Below, piece by piece: positions 1 through 7,978 of a stretch of DNA of 22,138 nucleotides (positions are counted from its first letter, which is position 1; every line of letters starts with the position of its first letter). Below the pieces are notes generated by a model. It saw only the letters and a program-made list of their open reading frames with translations. It did no database searches and was not told where the DNA came from. The DNA lies in the NCBI GenBank assembly GCA_026770585.1, contig MU646315.1:441678-463815 (forward strand), written 5' to 3'. The stretch is from Baffinella frigidus. Taxonomy: Eukaryota; Cryptophyceae; Cryptomonadales; Baffinellaceae. The position numbers and the translations under genes are program-made.

Positions 1-113
<113 letters not shown>

Positions 114-123
114 GTATACATCG

Positions 124-152
124 CTATCTTTATCTCTCTCTGTCTCTCTCTC
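124..152. repeat. CT-rich microsatellite
   Basis: TCTCTCTCTGTCTCTCTCTCT followed by a short GCA run. Confidence 0.8.
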
Positions 153-203
153 TGCAGCAGCAGCAGCCTCGTTGATGGTGGAGTCAGATACAGCGGGGTT
201 ATG

Positions 204-302
204 TACCCCTTAAGTGACCATAGGGCGAATATTCGTCCGTGGAAGCCCTAGACGGGTCATAGGCCCCTACCGTAGGGCGTATGAGCCTGCTGGGAACTTA
301 AT
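204..302. mobile_element. degenerate MITE-like element (TATCCCTTAAGTGGCGAG family)
   Basis: CCCCTTAAGTGACC at the left, CTACCGTAGGGCGTATGAGCCT inside (also in 14001-14105) and GGAACTTAATGGA at the right mirror the intact copy at 14001-14105 with many mismatches. Confidence 0.45.
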
Positions 303-311
303 GGATAGTAC

Positions 312-447
312 TAGCTCTGCCTCCCGCGGGTTGGCCGACTATTCTCACGTTGCCGTGCTGTATGTGCGGTGCAAATCCGTCAACTGTGGAGCGGAAAAGA
401 GCCCGGGCTCACCAGATCGCTTCGCCTAAATCGACTGAGACAGAGCC
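312..447. mobile_element. MITE-like element, CTCTGTCTCAGTC family
   Basis: Shares GGAGCGGAAAAGAGCCCGGG and the end ACTGAGACAGAGC with 14334-14470. The left end TAGCTCTGCCTCCCG is diverged. No coding capacity. Confidence 0.6.
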
Positions 448-487
448 AGAGTTCTGACTCCGCGGGATCCAGTTGGGGATCTGTTAC

Positions 488-553
488 TTTAGGGAGCAGG
501 TTTAGGGTGTGGGGTTTGGGTTCCCAGACCCTAAACCCTAAACCTGCCCCCTA
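488..553. repeat. head-to-head telomere-like foldback
   Basis: TTTAGGGAGCAGGTTTAGGG on the left is mirrored by CCCTAAACCTGCCCCCTAAA on the right, with both G-rich arms pointing to the centre. Confidence 0.8.
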
Positions 554-593
554 AAGAGGGGTGTGGGGTTCTGATTCCGTTGGGGCGCGGCAG

Positions 594-646
594 GTGCGCC
601 GGAGCAGGGGTTCTCGTCCGGGAGAGTCTGCATGAAGGCGGAGAGG
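594..646 (+). CDS. isolated exon-like segment
   Basis: 53 nt between GCGGCAG and GTACCC, phase 2 to 1, reading CAGAGVLVRESLHEGGE. Protein-like but without any family match; could be chance in GC-rich sequence. Confidence 0.2.
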
Positions 647-762
647 GTACCCCCCCCCGCCGCACCCTCCCCGCCCCATGCATCTCTCTTTGCACAAGCT
701 GAGAACGAGAGAGGACACCTGACGCCCTCTGCGTTAGATTGTATGGGTGCACCCCTGGTGCA

Positions 763-958
763 AACCCTAAACCCTAAACCCTAAACCCTAAACCCTAAAC
801 CCTAAACCCTAAACCCTAAACCCTAAACCCGAAACCCTAAACCCTAAACCCTAAACCCTAAACCCTACACCCTAAACCCTAAACCCTAAGAACTAAACCC
901 TAAACCCTAAACCCTAAACCCTAAACCCTAAACCCGAAACCCTAAACCCTAAACCCTG
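763..958. repeat. telomere-like (CCCTAAA)n tract
   Basis: About 28 heptamers, C-rich on the plus strand, with a few substitutions such as CCCGAAA and CCCTACA. Confidence 0.95.
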
Positions 959-960
959 AA

Positions 961-1128
961 GCAGGTTCCCGGGTGCACGGGAGCGGTGCGGTCCTCGTCT
1001 AACTCAGTCCCGGAAGAGGGGTTCTGGCAGACGCACCTTTGCCATTCTGGCAGGCGTACCCTGAAAACAATCCGACCGCTCGGCAGGTTCCGGGGTGCAC
1101 GGGAGCAGTGCGGTCTTCGTCTAGCTCA
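961..1128. repeat. 46-bp segment duplicated 122 bp apart, perhaps coding
   Basis: 961-1006 and 1083-1128 differ at four positions. On the minus strand both encode ELDEDRTAPVHPGTC and all four differences are synonymous. On the plus strand they read QVPGCTGAVRSSSNS/QVPGCTGAVRSSSSS with three silent changes and one Asn/Ser change. The strand and gene are unresolved. Confidence 0.6.
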
Positions 1129-1139
1129 CGTGCGTCCTC

Positions 1140-1400
1140 GGGCCGCGGGGGCGCGGGAGGCGCGGGCCGGGGGGGCGGGGGCAGCGCGGGGCAGAGCATG
1201 GCCGCGGTGCGTGCCTCGACCCCCCCACACACACACTTCCGCCCTATCTTGCCAACTGCCGCCCTAACCTGCCACCGGCCGCCCTCTCTATGCGGAGCTT
1301 GTGTGTGTGGGGGGGGGGGATAGCGGGGTAGAGCATAGCTGCGGTGCGTCCCGTCTTGAGACGGGGCTGCTGCGCGGGGCTGGATATGTATACATCCCGG
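1140..1400. other. GC-rich stretch with a short internal duplication
   Basis: GCGGGGCAGAGCATGGCCGC near 1187 reappears as GCGGGGTAGAGCATAGCTGC near 1323. Open frames on both strands are a result of the high GC content; I see no gene. Confidence 0.4.
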
Positions 1401-1447
1401 CACCTAGATGTTTCTACCTGAATTGTGGGTTTTGATAGAATGCCGCT

Positions 1448-1560
1448 ACCTCTCTCTTTCTCTCTTTCGCTCGCTGCGTGTCCACTTTCTGTCTCTCACC
1501 CTTGATCTCTCTCTTTCTATTCATCTCTCTCGCTCGCTCTGTCTCTATCACCTTTCGCCC
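1448..1560. repeat. CT-rich low-complexity stretch
   Basis: Imperfect CTCTCT and CTCG runs, followed by a C-rich stretch to 1620. Open frames here are low-complexity artefacts. Confidence 0.75.
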
Positions 1561-1659
1561 CTCCCTAACCCCTCTCCTCTCCCAACCAACCCCCCACCTC
1601 CCATACACCAACCCCTCCTCAACAAACGCACACCACGGTCAGGGGCAGGCAAGCGTTTT

Positions 1660-1790
1660 GGGTTTCACGTTTCGGATTTCGGTTTCCTGAGCCCCCAGAC
1701 CCGAAACCCGAAACCCGAAACCCGAAAACCGGGTTTCGGGTACCCGAAACCCCAGACCCGAAACCCGAAACCCGAAATCCGAAAACCGAA
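1660..1790. repeat. variant telomere-like block (GGGTTTC/CCCGAAA)
   Basis: GGGTTTC-type sequence turns into CCCGAAA repeats near 1700. At 1731-1752 a perfect 22-bp palindrome centred on GGGT/ACCC gives a second head-to-head junction. Confidence 0.85.
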
Positions 1791-1801
1791 ACGCGTGGCA
1801 G

Positions 1802-1873
1802 GTGAGCCCGATGCACGACCAGCACGCCTCCAAGTCAGCCTGGTCTGCGCCTAAGTCGGTCGAGACGCGCATG
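1802..1873 (+). CDS. isolated exon-like segment between heptamer tracts
   Basis: 72 nt between GTGGCAG and GTCCTC, phase 0 on both sides, reading VSPMHDQHASKSAWSAPKSV then ETRM. It sits between a CCCGAAA block and a CCCTAAA block, in the same orientation (C-rich in sense) as the confident exons. No partner exon could be fixed. Confidence 0.3.
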
Positions 1874-1885
1874 GTCCTCCCCCCA

Positions 1886-2083
1886 ACCTAAAACCCTAAA
1901 CTATCAACCCTAAACCCTAAACCCTAAACCCTAAACCCTAAACCCTAAACCCTAAACCCTAAACCCTAAACCCTAAACCCTAAACCATACACTCTAAACC
2001 CTAAACCATACACTCTAAACCCGAAACCCAAAACCCAAAACCCGATATCCGAAACCCGAAACCCGAAACCCTAAACCCTAAAC
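1886..2083. repeat. telomere-like (CCCTAAA)n tract
   Basis: C-rich on plus, regular to about 1985, then degenerate with CCCGAAA and ACTCTAA variants. Confidence 0.93.
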
Positions 2084-2084
2084 C

Positions 2085-2310
2085 GAGATAAGACGAGACC
2101 CCTCGACGAATCGCGTGAATACACCTCATGATGGACGAATCTCACGGAGCCGTGCGCTGAACCTCAGCTGTATCCCTCGAGCTGCATTACCCTGGATACC
2201 TCGAGCAGCATTACCCTGCATAGTGTGATTTCACATGTCTCCGATGAATATCCTCAATACATCTCATGATGATCACATGATCAATACACCTGATTCTGAA
2301 CGAATCGCTG
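2085..2310. other. AT-balanced spacer with small internal repeats
   Basis: Contains a two-copy repeat CCTCGAGC(T/A)GCATTACCCT near 2174 and 2198, and recurrent CGAATC and CTCATGATG words. No gene seen. Confidence 0.4.
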
Positions 2311-2419
2311 AAGCTGCAGAGCGGCAGCCCTCCTCACAGGGGATGCTGATTCTTCTGCAGGTCATGTCGCCGGGGACCATCGGGGCATATCCATCCATCT
2401 TGCTATTTATGCATCCAGC

Positions 2420-2453
2420 CATTCATCCATCCATCCATCCATCCATCTATATG

Positions 2454-2500
<47 letters not shown>

Positions 2501-2545
2501 AATCATCCATCTCTCCATCCATCAATCCATCAATCCATCTATCCA
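2420..2545. repeat. ATCC tetranucleotide and (AT)n microsatellite
   Basis: CATCCATCCATCC runs flank an (AT) tract at 2459-2498. Confidence 0.95.
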
Positions 2546-2700
2546 CTTGTTCCAACAATCACGGATGTTCTGAAATTCGTTTGGGCAGCCCTCCTCACAG
2601 GGAATGCTGATCCTTCTGCTGATCATGTCCGCGGGGACCATCGGGGCATACATCCTCTTCCGTCGCCACGGCGCAGGTCCCTCTCCTACCTCTCCATTAT

Positions 2701-2788
2701 AAAACTTGGCTCGCCTTAAAATACATGTAGAGCAGGAAATCCAGTATGAGGGTGCAGCTCAAATACATTTATGGTGGACCCAATTTTT
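2701..2788. mobile_element. short hairpin element, copy 1
   Basis: AAAACTTGGCTCGCCTTAAA at the left and TTTATGGTGGACCCAATTTT at the right are imperfect inverted repeats. It is inserted in the 65-bp array and shared with 3304-3390, including downstream flank TAGAGGTAG. Confidence 0.65.
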
Positions 2789-2898
2789 AATGCGGTAGAG
2801 GTAGTTGTTGGTAAGCTGCTGCTGATCATGTCAGCGGGGAAAATAGGAAAATACATCCTCTTCCGTCGCCACGGCGCAGGTCCATCTCACACACACCG

Positions 2899-3003
2899 GC
2901 CTACAAAGGGGTTTCGCGAATAACCCTTGAATGAATAATCCTAGGACCCTACTGTAGGCCATCCGTAGGGACATAGGGTTGTTCCTACGGATGTCCTAAC
3001 CGA
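2899..3003. mobile_element. old copy of the CCACACAGCGG MITE family
   Basis: Contains TTCGCGAATAACCC, CCCTACTGTAGG and an ATCCGTAGG...CCTACGGAT hairpin as in 18368-18529, but the terminal repeats are eroded. Confidence 0.55.
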
Positions 3004-3150
3004 AACCTGGGTGATAGCACCATCGGGGCCTACAAGCTTTTCCACGGCCACGGCGCAGGTCCCTCGTCCATGTTCTTCTGTATTCCTCTCGAGCCTTGAG
3101 TTGAGTGATCCAGTAGTCCATGTGCGTAGCTTTTGACCGCTCAGCTACTG

Positions 3151-3210
3151 GCTCTGTCTCAGTCTGTTTGGGCTCACCAAGTTGGTCAGCGCCAACAGAC
3201 TGAGACAGAG
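3151..3210. mobile_element. 60-bp hairpin of the CTCTGTCTCAGTC family
   Basis: CTCTGTCTCAGTCTGTTTGG and the reverse complement AACAGACTGAGACAGAG enclose a short loop. It has the ends of the family and little else. Confidence 0.75.
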
Positions 3211-3303
3211 ATATATGATGGTGGCTGCTGATGATGTCAGAAGGGGCCATCAGGGCTTGCGTCATCAATGACGCGCCCCCACGGCGCAGGTCCCTCCTCA
3301 AGT

Positions 3304-3390
3304 AAAACTGGGCTCGCCATAAAATACATGTATTGCAGGAAATCCAGTACAAAAGTGAAGCTAAAATACATTTTAGGCGGGCCCAGTTTT
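3304..3390. mobile_element. short hairpin element, copy 2
   Basis: AAAACTGGGCTCGCC at the left and GGCGGGCCCAGTTTT at the right; same unit as 2701-2788. Confidence 0.7.
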
Positions 3391-3485
3391 AATAAGGTAG
3401 AGGTAGATGTTGGTATATGCTGCTGATCGTCTGTGGGGACTCGGGGCATGAATTCTCTGCCGCCGCCACGGCGCAGGTCCCTCTT

Positions 3486-3742
3486 CGAAGCTTTTGCCTT
3501 GGATGCGTTTCACAGCATCGACCATTCTAGTCATTGGGACGATTCGATTCGATAGATGGCTCAATTCAAAACCCTGCTCGAGCATTTGCGCAGAGGTCTG
3601 GGGGGCATTTTTTTCAAGGTATCGACAATTTCATCCAGTCGGACGATTCTATTCCACAGATAGGTCAACTCAAAATGCTGGAGCACGCTACATTGCGCGT
3701 TGCTTGCTGTCCCTGACAGCCGTCCTCTCTGGACACTGCAGG
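3486..3742. other. non-repetitive spacer
   Basis: Short open frames on both strands, but no splice-bordered exon or family motif that I can support. Two direct half-copies, TCGAATCGATAGATGGCTCA-like near 3545 and TTCCACAGATAGGTCA near 3650, suggest an old duplication. Confidence 0.35.
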
Positions 3743-3954
3743 GCTAAACCCTACACCCTAAACCCTACACCCTAAACCCTAAACCCTAAACCCTAAACCC
3801 TAAACCCTAAACCCTAAACCCTAAACCCTAAACCCTGAACCCTAAACCCTAAACCCTGAACCCTAAACCCTAACCCTAAACCCTAAACCCTAAACCCTAA
3901 ACCCTAGAACCTGAACCCTAAACCCTAAACCCTAAACCCTGAACCCTAAACCAG
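3743..3954. repeat. telomere-like (CCCTAAA)n tract
   Basis: About 30 heptamers, C-rich on plus, with occasional CCCTGAA and CCCTACA. It ends in AAACCAG, like an acceptor; the following 50 nt are open in two plus frames, but no exon could be fixed. Confidence 0.95.
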
Positions 3955-4015
3955 GACAACGGTCGCTGAAGAAGCCCTCGCCCGTCCCCGCCTACTACGG
4001 CCGCCTCTAGCTTAC

Positions 4016-4055
4016 TCGAGAACGTTCGAGAACGTTCGAGAACGTTCGAGAATGC
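4016..4055. promoter_or_regulatory. 10-bp tandem repeat matching a heat-shock element array
   Basis: Four units of TCGAGAACGT (last TCGAGAATGC). The result is GAA-nn-TTC-nn-GAA-nn-TTC with correct 5-bp alternation, which is the known binding pattern of heat-shock factor. No gene start is identified beside it, so it may simply be a minisatellite. Confidence 0.4.
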
Positions 4056-4465
4056 TCTAACCCCGCTCCATGCTGTTGGACACGGGCGCAGCCGTCTCAA
4101 ACAAGAATCCTGGGGATCCCCTCATTTGTCGCTGCGAGGGGGGGGCACGACGCGATAGTGCAGAGAGGGAGAGCGTTACTGTAAAGCAAATAGCACCGAT
4201 CGATCGCTCGAACATCGGTGCAGGCGCATGATCGTGGAATGCAGGGGTACCACCGCGTGGCCCTAGTGTAGGCCGTGTGTAGGATCCTAGGGGGGCGGTT
4301 GGTACGGGCATATCCAGTAAAGCTACTGTCCTGTGCCCTGGATGCGCGAGAGGGTGGAAGGACTACATGTAGGCAGACCCCAGTCGCTAGGCTGGACGCA
4401 CCCTTTTGAAGTGGCGTAAGAGTGGGGAATGATTGCACGCCAAGCGCTCTTGTGGGCGTGATGTT
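4056..4465. other. spacer without recognisable gene
   Basis: Overlapping open frames on the minus strand show no domain and no agreed splice borders. Around 4258-4306 there is a degenerate GGCCCTAGTGTAGGCCGTG core like that of the MITE families. Confidence 0.35.
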
Positions 4466-4617
4466 CTTATCTCAGAAAACGGATTTTAGAATCCGTTTTC
4501 TTAAGTCAATTCCCATGCAAATTCGTCAACTTATTCTTTTCTCTACGCATAAGTTGACATATTTGAAGGGGAATTGACTTAAGAAAACGGATTCTAAAAC
4601 CCCTTTTCTGAGATAAG
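4466..4617. mobile_element. MITE-like element with 50-bp inverted ends
   Basis: CTTATCTCAGAAAACGGATT at the left and its mirror AAAACCCCTTTTCTGAGATA at the right extend about 50 bp inward with few mismatches. Each arm is itself a small palindrome around TTTTAGAATCCGTTTTC. Confidence 0.85.
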
Positions 4618-4965
4618 TTTAGAGTGAGGGGCTCCCTTGCTCTGGTGAAGCCTGATTTGGTCCAAAGGGCGCCACGTCCGACACACTTGCTGTGCTACAT
4701 GTATTACTACTCACCAAGATCACCACACCTCTACTATTACTAAGGGATACACACCGTGTAGAGTGCGCATGACCTCTCTCTAGGTCCTGCTCACCAATAG
4801 CCTCCGTGGCGGCCGGGTTGGTGCTTTGGTGCGTTTGTGCTTTGGTGCTTTGGTGCGTTGGTGATATCAATCAAGGTTGTGTTGTAAGGAACACAACCTT
4901 CTGCACCGCCAAAAAACGATGTTCCCCGAGATGGGGGCGTTTGCACCTCTGTCACCGTTCGTAAT
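4618..4965. other. spacer without recognisable gene
   Basis: Contains a TTTGGTGCG-type minisatellite at about 4820-4862. Nothing else is supported. Confidence 0.35.
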
Positions 4966-5126
4966 CCACACAGCGGGCTACGAAGGGATTTTCGGGCGCT
5001 GAGAGCCCGAGTTTCCGTTACCTTATCCGTAAGAACCCCCCCATGTCCCCACGGGTTGCCTACTGTAGGATCTTAGGTCTTATCGCTTAGGGGTTATTCA
5101 AAATCCCTTTGAAGTCAGCTGTGTGG
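4966..5126 (+). mobile_element. 161-bp MITE, CCACACAGCGG family, copy 1
   Basis: Ends CCACACAGCGGGCTACGAAG and TTTGAAGTCAGCTGTGTGG. Inside are a terminal hairpin, TTACCTTATCCGTA, CCTACTGTAGG and ATCGCTTAGGGGTTATTCA. Same orientation as 17666-17826. Confidence 0.9.
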
Positions 5127-5310
5127 TTGGGGTAACCTGCGCTGCCAGCCTTGAGGTTTTGGTTGTCAACTTGACCCAAGGCACATCCGTCGCGAGGCGG
5201 GTCCCTCTCTGTCCTGAGGCGGGCCTCTCTCTCCCGAGGCGGGCCTCTCTGTCCAGAGGCGGACCGATCACCGAGCAGTGCTCCCCCTCCCCACCTTGCC
5301 TCCTGGCGCA

Positions 5311-5432
5311 TACAGGGGTACCTCGCTCATAAGAAACCGCCCCCCCCCCTAGGACCACCCTACGACCCTAGGCATGGTCCTACTGTAGGGTCCTAGGGGG
5401 GGGCGGTTTCGTATGAGCGAGGTACCCCTGTA
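5311..5432. mobile_element. hairpin element with TACAGGGGTACCTCGCTCAT ends
   Basis: About 45 bp at each end are inverted repeats, including AAACCGCCCCCCCC. The centre holds TAGGACC and CCTACTGTAGG. A diverged relative is at 5890-6010. Confidence 0.9.
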
Positions 5433-5434
5433 GC

Positions 5435-5568
5435 GGCCGTGTTTGACAATTTATTTAACCTTACTTCCCCCCCTCACTGCGCTTGGTCCAGCCCCCTGCT
5501 GCAGTCAACCGGCCAGGAAACCTCTTTTTTGTTCTGCTGCAGCCTGGTGTGGGGTGTGAGGTTTTGGG
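5435..5568. other. spacer before the heptamer block
   Basis: Contains TTTTTTGTTCTGCTGCAG on plus, and a minus frame LQQNKKEVSWPVDCSRGL ending in a stop, both possible exon borders. Neither could be tied to a gene. Confidence 0.3.
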
Positions 5569-5838
5569 TTTTGGGTTTGGGTTGAGGGGTTAGGGTTTCG
5601 GGTTTCGGGTATCGGGTTTCGGGTTTAGTGTTAAGTGTTTAGGGTTCAGGATTTAGGGTTGAGTGTTTAGTGTTTAGGGTTTAGTGTTTAGGTTTTAGGT
5701 TTTAGGTTTAAAAAATTGGTGTTTGGGTTTTAGGTTTTAGGTTGTAGTGTTGAGGTTTTAGGGTTCAGGGTTCAGGTTTTAGCGTTGAGTGTTTAGGGCT
5801 CAGGGTTTAGGGTTTAGGGTTTAGGGTTTAGGGTTGAA
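5569..5838. repeat. degenerate telomere-like block, G-rich on plus
   Basis: GGGTTT/TTTAGGG with many GTGTTTAG and TTTTAGG variants. From here to about 17 kb all heptamer blocks are G-rich on plus, unlike those left of 4 kb. Confidence 0.9.
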
Positions 5839-5885
5839 GGCTGTTCCAGGGGCGCGGTTCGTGATTTGGGTCCAGTTGCCATCCT
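5821..5885 (-). CDS. possible terminal exon of the hydrolase gene
   Basis: After ATGGAG the frame in phase 1 reads DGNWTQITNRAPGTAFN and then stops at TAA inside the CCCTAAA tract. Phase is compatible with 6952-6980. The plus strand of the same stretch can also be read as AVPGARFVIWVQLPSSPY with AG/GT borders, so the strand is not certain. Confidence 0.25.
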
Positions 5886-5889
5886 CTCC

Positions 5890-6010
5890 ATACAAGGGTT
5901 ACTCGCGAATAAGCACACGCACCGCCCTAGGGCCCCACGGTAAGCCTATTCCCAGGACGCTACGACCACCCTATGAGAAGACATTTTCCTCATTCACGAG
6001 TACCCCCGGT
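5890..6010. mobile_element. diverged relative of the 5311-5432 hairpin element
   Basis: ACAAGGGTTACTCGCGAATAAG at the left and CTCATTCACGAGTACCCCC at the right are imperfect inverted repeats with CGCCCTAGG inside. Confidence 0.55.
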
Positions 6011-6011
6011 A

Positions 6012-6138
6012 CTACTTAGTAGGCACAGTTGTCCTTTTCGCCCAGATTTCCGAGCGAGATTTGCTAATTTTTGGCGTGTTTCCCGGGTGAGAATCAACTT
6101 TGTACAGATTCCCGCAGTCACCGGTGTCTGCTAAGTGG
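6012..6138. mobile_element. MITE-like element, CCACTTAGCAGC family, diverged copy
   Basis: CTACTTAGTAGGCAC at the left and GGTGTCTGCTAAGTGG at the right. Inside is CGTGTTTCCCGGGTGAGAAT, a word also seen at 12880-12900. Confidence 0.55.
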
Positions 6139-6142
6139 ATTT

Positions 6143-6280
6143 CATAGGAAAACGGTTTTGATTTAGAATTTTGGATTCAATAAAAATTACTACACGAATG
6201 CTTGAATGTTACTAGTAAAACTCATTATGTGTAGTAAATTTCATTGCCCAGAAGTTTCGAATTAAAATCGTTTTCCTACG
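6143..6280. mobile_element. AT-rich inverted-repeat element
   Basis: ATAGGAAAACGGTTTTGATT at the left and ATTAAAATCGTTTTCCTAC at the right; an inner ACTACACGAATG...ATGTGTAGT adds a second stem. Confidence 0.7.
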
Positions 6281-6549
6281 AGATTGTAGTGCACAACGCG
6301 ACCAAGAAAAGGTTGGGCTCCCGTCGAAGGAGGTGAACACCCCCCGGTTTTCGGTTATATTTTATCCGTTTCAGACAAATTCCGCCGATACGATTTCAGT
6401 CAAGGTCCTTTAGGTCCTTGAGGGTCTTGGAGCTCCCAACATAGGCGGGCAGCGGAACTTGTTCTTGCAAATCGCCGTGCAGGGAAGCGACTCCAGTCGT
6501 TGTTGCAAATGATGTTTGAGTGAGTGGGTGTCTATAGATGATACCCCTC
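6281..6549. other. spacer without recognisable gene
   Basis: No repeats or exon-like islands noticed. Confidence 0.3.
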
Positions 6550-6684
6550 GGCGGACTACGGATCTTTCGGGACCTCTAAATCTAGGGGTAATGGCTCAAA
6601 GGGGTTTGCCTGAAAAGGACTTAAAAGTTAATTGCCTCGGAAAATTTGACTTTTAACGAAAAAAACGTAGACCACCGTGTTGTA
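6550..6684. mobile_element. diverged MITE-like element, CCACACGGTGGACTACG family
   Basis: GGACTACGGATCTTTC at the left, AGTTAATTGCCTCGG inside and CGTAGACCACCGTGTTG at the right match 10331-10466. Confidence 0.55.
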
Positions 6685-6821
6685 CCACTTAGCAGCGGGC
6701 GAGTTCCTTTTCCCCCGGATATGCGGGGGAGATGCGGCTAGCATCCAATGCAAATGGAAAATTCTGGTACAAAACGTTTAGATGGACTGTATCCGTGAAG
6801 CCCCCGGTGGCTGCTAAGTGG
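6685..6821. mobile_element. MITE-like element, CCACTTAGCAGC family
   Basis: CCACTTAGCAGC at the left and GCTGCTAAGTGG at the right, 137 bp. Inside, TTCTGGTACAAAACGTTTAG resembles TCTGTACCAGAATCGTTTAG of 17469-17605. Confidence 0.8.
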
Positions 6822-6838
6822 ATGACATGACAGAACCA

Positions 6839-6925
6839 GTAGGCTCATACGCCCTACCGTATGGCCATAGGACCTGCCTAGGACCTCTTGGGGGTCAACT
6901 TTGACCCCCTCGCCACTTGAGGGAT
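6839..6925. mobile_element. MITE-like element, TATCCCTTAAGTGGCGAG family, one end lost
   Basis: TAGGCTCATACGCCCTACCG, CCTAGGACCTCTTGGGGGTC and CTCGCCACTTGAGGGATA mirror 14001-14105 in reverse; the outer left end is missing. Confidence 0.8.
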
Positions 6926-6951
6926 ATGACATGGCAGAACGCACCGTTCAC

Positions 6952-6980
6952 TGGCAAGGATGATCTCTGGGTAGCCGGTC
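6952..6980 (-). CDS. possible downstream exon of the hydrolase gene
   Basis: 29 nt between TGTGCAG and GTGAAC; phase 2 to 1, compatible with 7268-7301. It would encode TGYPEIILA. Its acceptor is 7 nt from a heptamer tract. Confidence 0.33.
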
Positions 6981-6986
6981 CTGCAC

Positions 6987-7262
6987 AGGGTTTCGGGTTA
7001 AGGGTTTCAGGTTTCGGGTTTCGGGTTTCGGGTTATGGTTTCGGGTTTCGGGTTTCGGGTATAGGGTTTTGGGTTTCGGGTTTTGGGTTTAGGTTTGTGG
7101 TTTGTGGTTTCGGGTTCAGGGTTTCGGGCTGAAGATTCAGGGTTTCGGGTTGAGGGTTTCGGGTTTAGGGTTCAGGGTTTGGGGTTTAGGGTTCAGGGTT
7201 TCGGGTTTGCGGTTCAGGGTTCAGGGTTTGGGGTTTAGGGTTCAGGGTTTCGGGTTTAGGGT
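6987..7262. repeat. telomere-like block dominated by GGGTTTC
   Basis: G-rich on plus. The left half is mainly TTTCGGG, the right half alternates TTTAGGG, TTCAGGG and TTTCGGG. Confidence 0.93.
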
Positions 7263-7267
7263 GTAAC

Positions 7268-7301
7268 CTGTAGACACGGATCGCTTTCGAAGGCCCCATC
7301 C
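7268..7301 (-). CDS. possible downstream exon of the hydrolase gene
   Basis: 34 nt between AATCAG and GTTACA; phase 1 to 2, matching the phase left by the exon ending at 7917. It would encode MGPSKAIRVY. It directly abuts the heptamer tract at 6987-7262, as confident exons do. No family match supports it. Confidence 0.35.
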
Positions 7302-7916
7302 CTGATTTTGCACAGGATTCAGAAGCTGCCCCAGACCCTACCTCTAGCCCTGGAAAGTGGCTTTTCGAAAGACCCAGTAAGGGAAATGTCCAAGTTAAAT
7401 CCTCGATTTGAGCCACTTCCCAGGAATAGTGTCAGAAGCGTTAAGAGGCTGCACCGCTCGAGAACGCTGGAGCACCCTATTTACATGTGGGGTTGTAAGG
7501 ATTTGTACCAGCCGCTGTCGAGCCAACTCGGCACATATAACACAGTCAGGACCGGGATTCCGGTCCTGGCTTTTCATTTTAAAAGTCCATTTCCTTCAGG
7601 ATGCAGGTCAAAGTTTTTAAAATCGTGTCCCGTCCTCGCTCGGTAGCGGGATGGGGACACCACCCCGGAATGTCCAGAGGGGTCGTGACCAAACCCGCGA
7701 AAGTTATCACACAAATGCCCACGTCCATATTCTGGACACGGGCTTTGACGCTGTGCCAAGGTCGCTCGAGAGCGGAGTTTGATTTGATTTGACCTGAGCA
7801 GTCGGGCCTCGAGAGCGGACGAGACAGTGTTGCTACAGGGGTACGAGGTCGCCTGAGAAGTCAGGTTTGATTTGATTTGACCTGCGAAATCTGGCCTCGG
7901 TTTGATTTGATTTGAC
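7302..7916. other. probable intron or 3' flank of the hydrolase gene
   Basis: 7425-7515 resembles 10495-10565 (CTCGAGAA(C/T)GC, then ATGTGGGGTTGTAA). 7775-7930 holds three to four copies of TTTGATTTGATTTGACCTG with CGAGAGCGG between; read on minus, each is a copy of the TCTCAG/GTCAAATC junction at 7917. Confidence 0.5.
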
Positions 7917-7978
7917 CTGAGAAGTCTGGCGGCGGGGCCACGATGGCCCAGTGCCTCTTGGTCCCCGGCTGCGTCGGG
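7917..7978 (-). CDS. hydrolase exon 14
   Basis: 62 nt, GCGCAG before and GTCAAA after; phase 2 to 1. It encodes PTQPGTKRHWAIVAPPPDFS. K-x-HW-x-IVA fits the last core beta strand. The domain could end soon after: a phase-1 acceptor at 7853 would give GDLVPL and a TAG (7833-7852). Alternatively splicing continues to 7301. Confidence 0.75.

Larger units (their letters stand above)
2310..3485. repeat. array of a dispersed ~65-bp unit, six copies
   Basis: Copies near 2346, 2619, 2818, 3010, 3228 and 3420. The best conserved part is CGCCACGGCGCAGGTCC (2656, 2866, 3046, 3279, 3465). The first copies read LLIMSAGTIGAYILFRRHGA in one plus frame; later copies do not keep it open in the same way. Hairpin elements and microsatellites separate the copies. 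Confidence 0.7.

Noticed and set aside
763-958. A real chromosome end (terminal telomere)
   Set aside because: The tract is flanked by unique sequence on both sides and many similar tracts occur through the window, several inside introns.
1039-1403. Gly/Arg- or Pro-rich proteins in the GC-rich stretch
   Set aside because: Open frames on both strands at once, high GC, no motif; only the 46-bp duplicate shows a sign of coding constraint.
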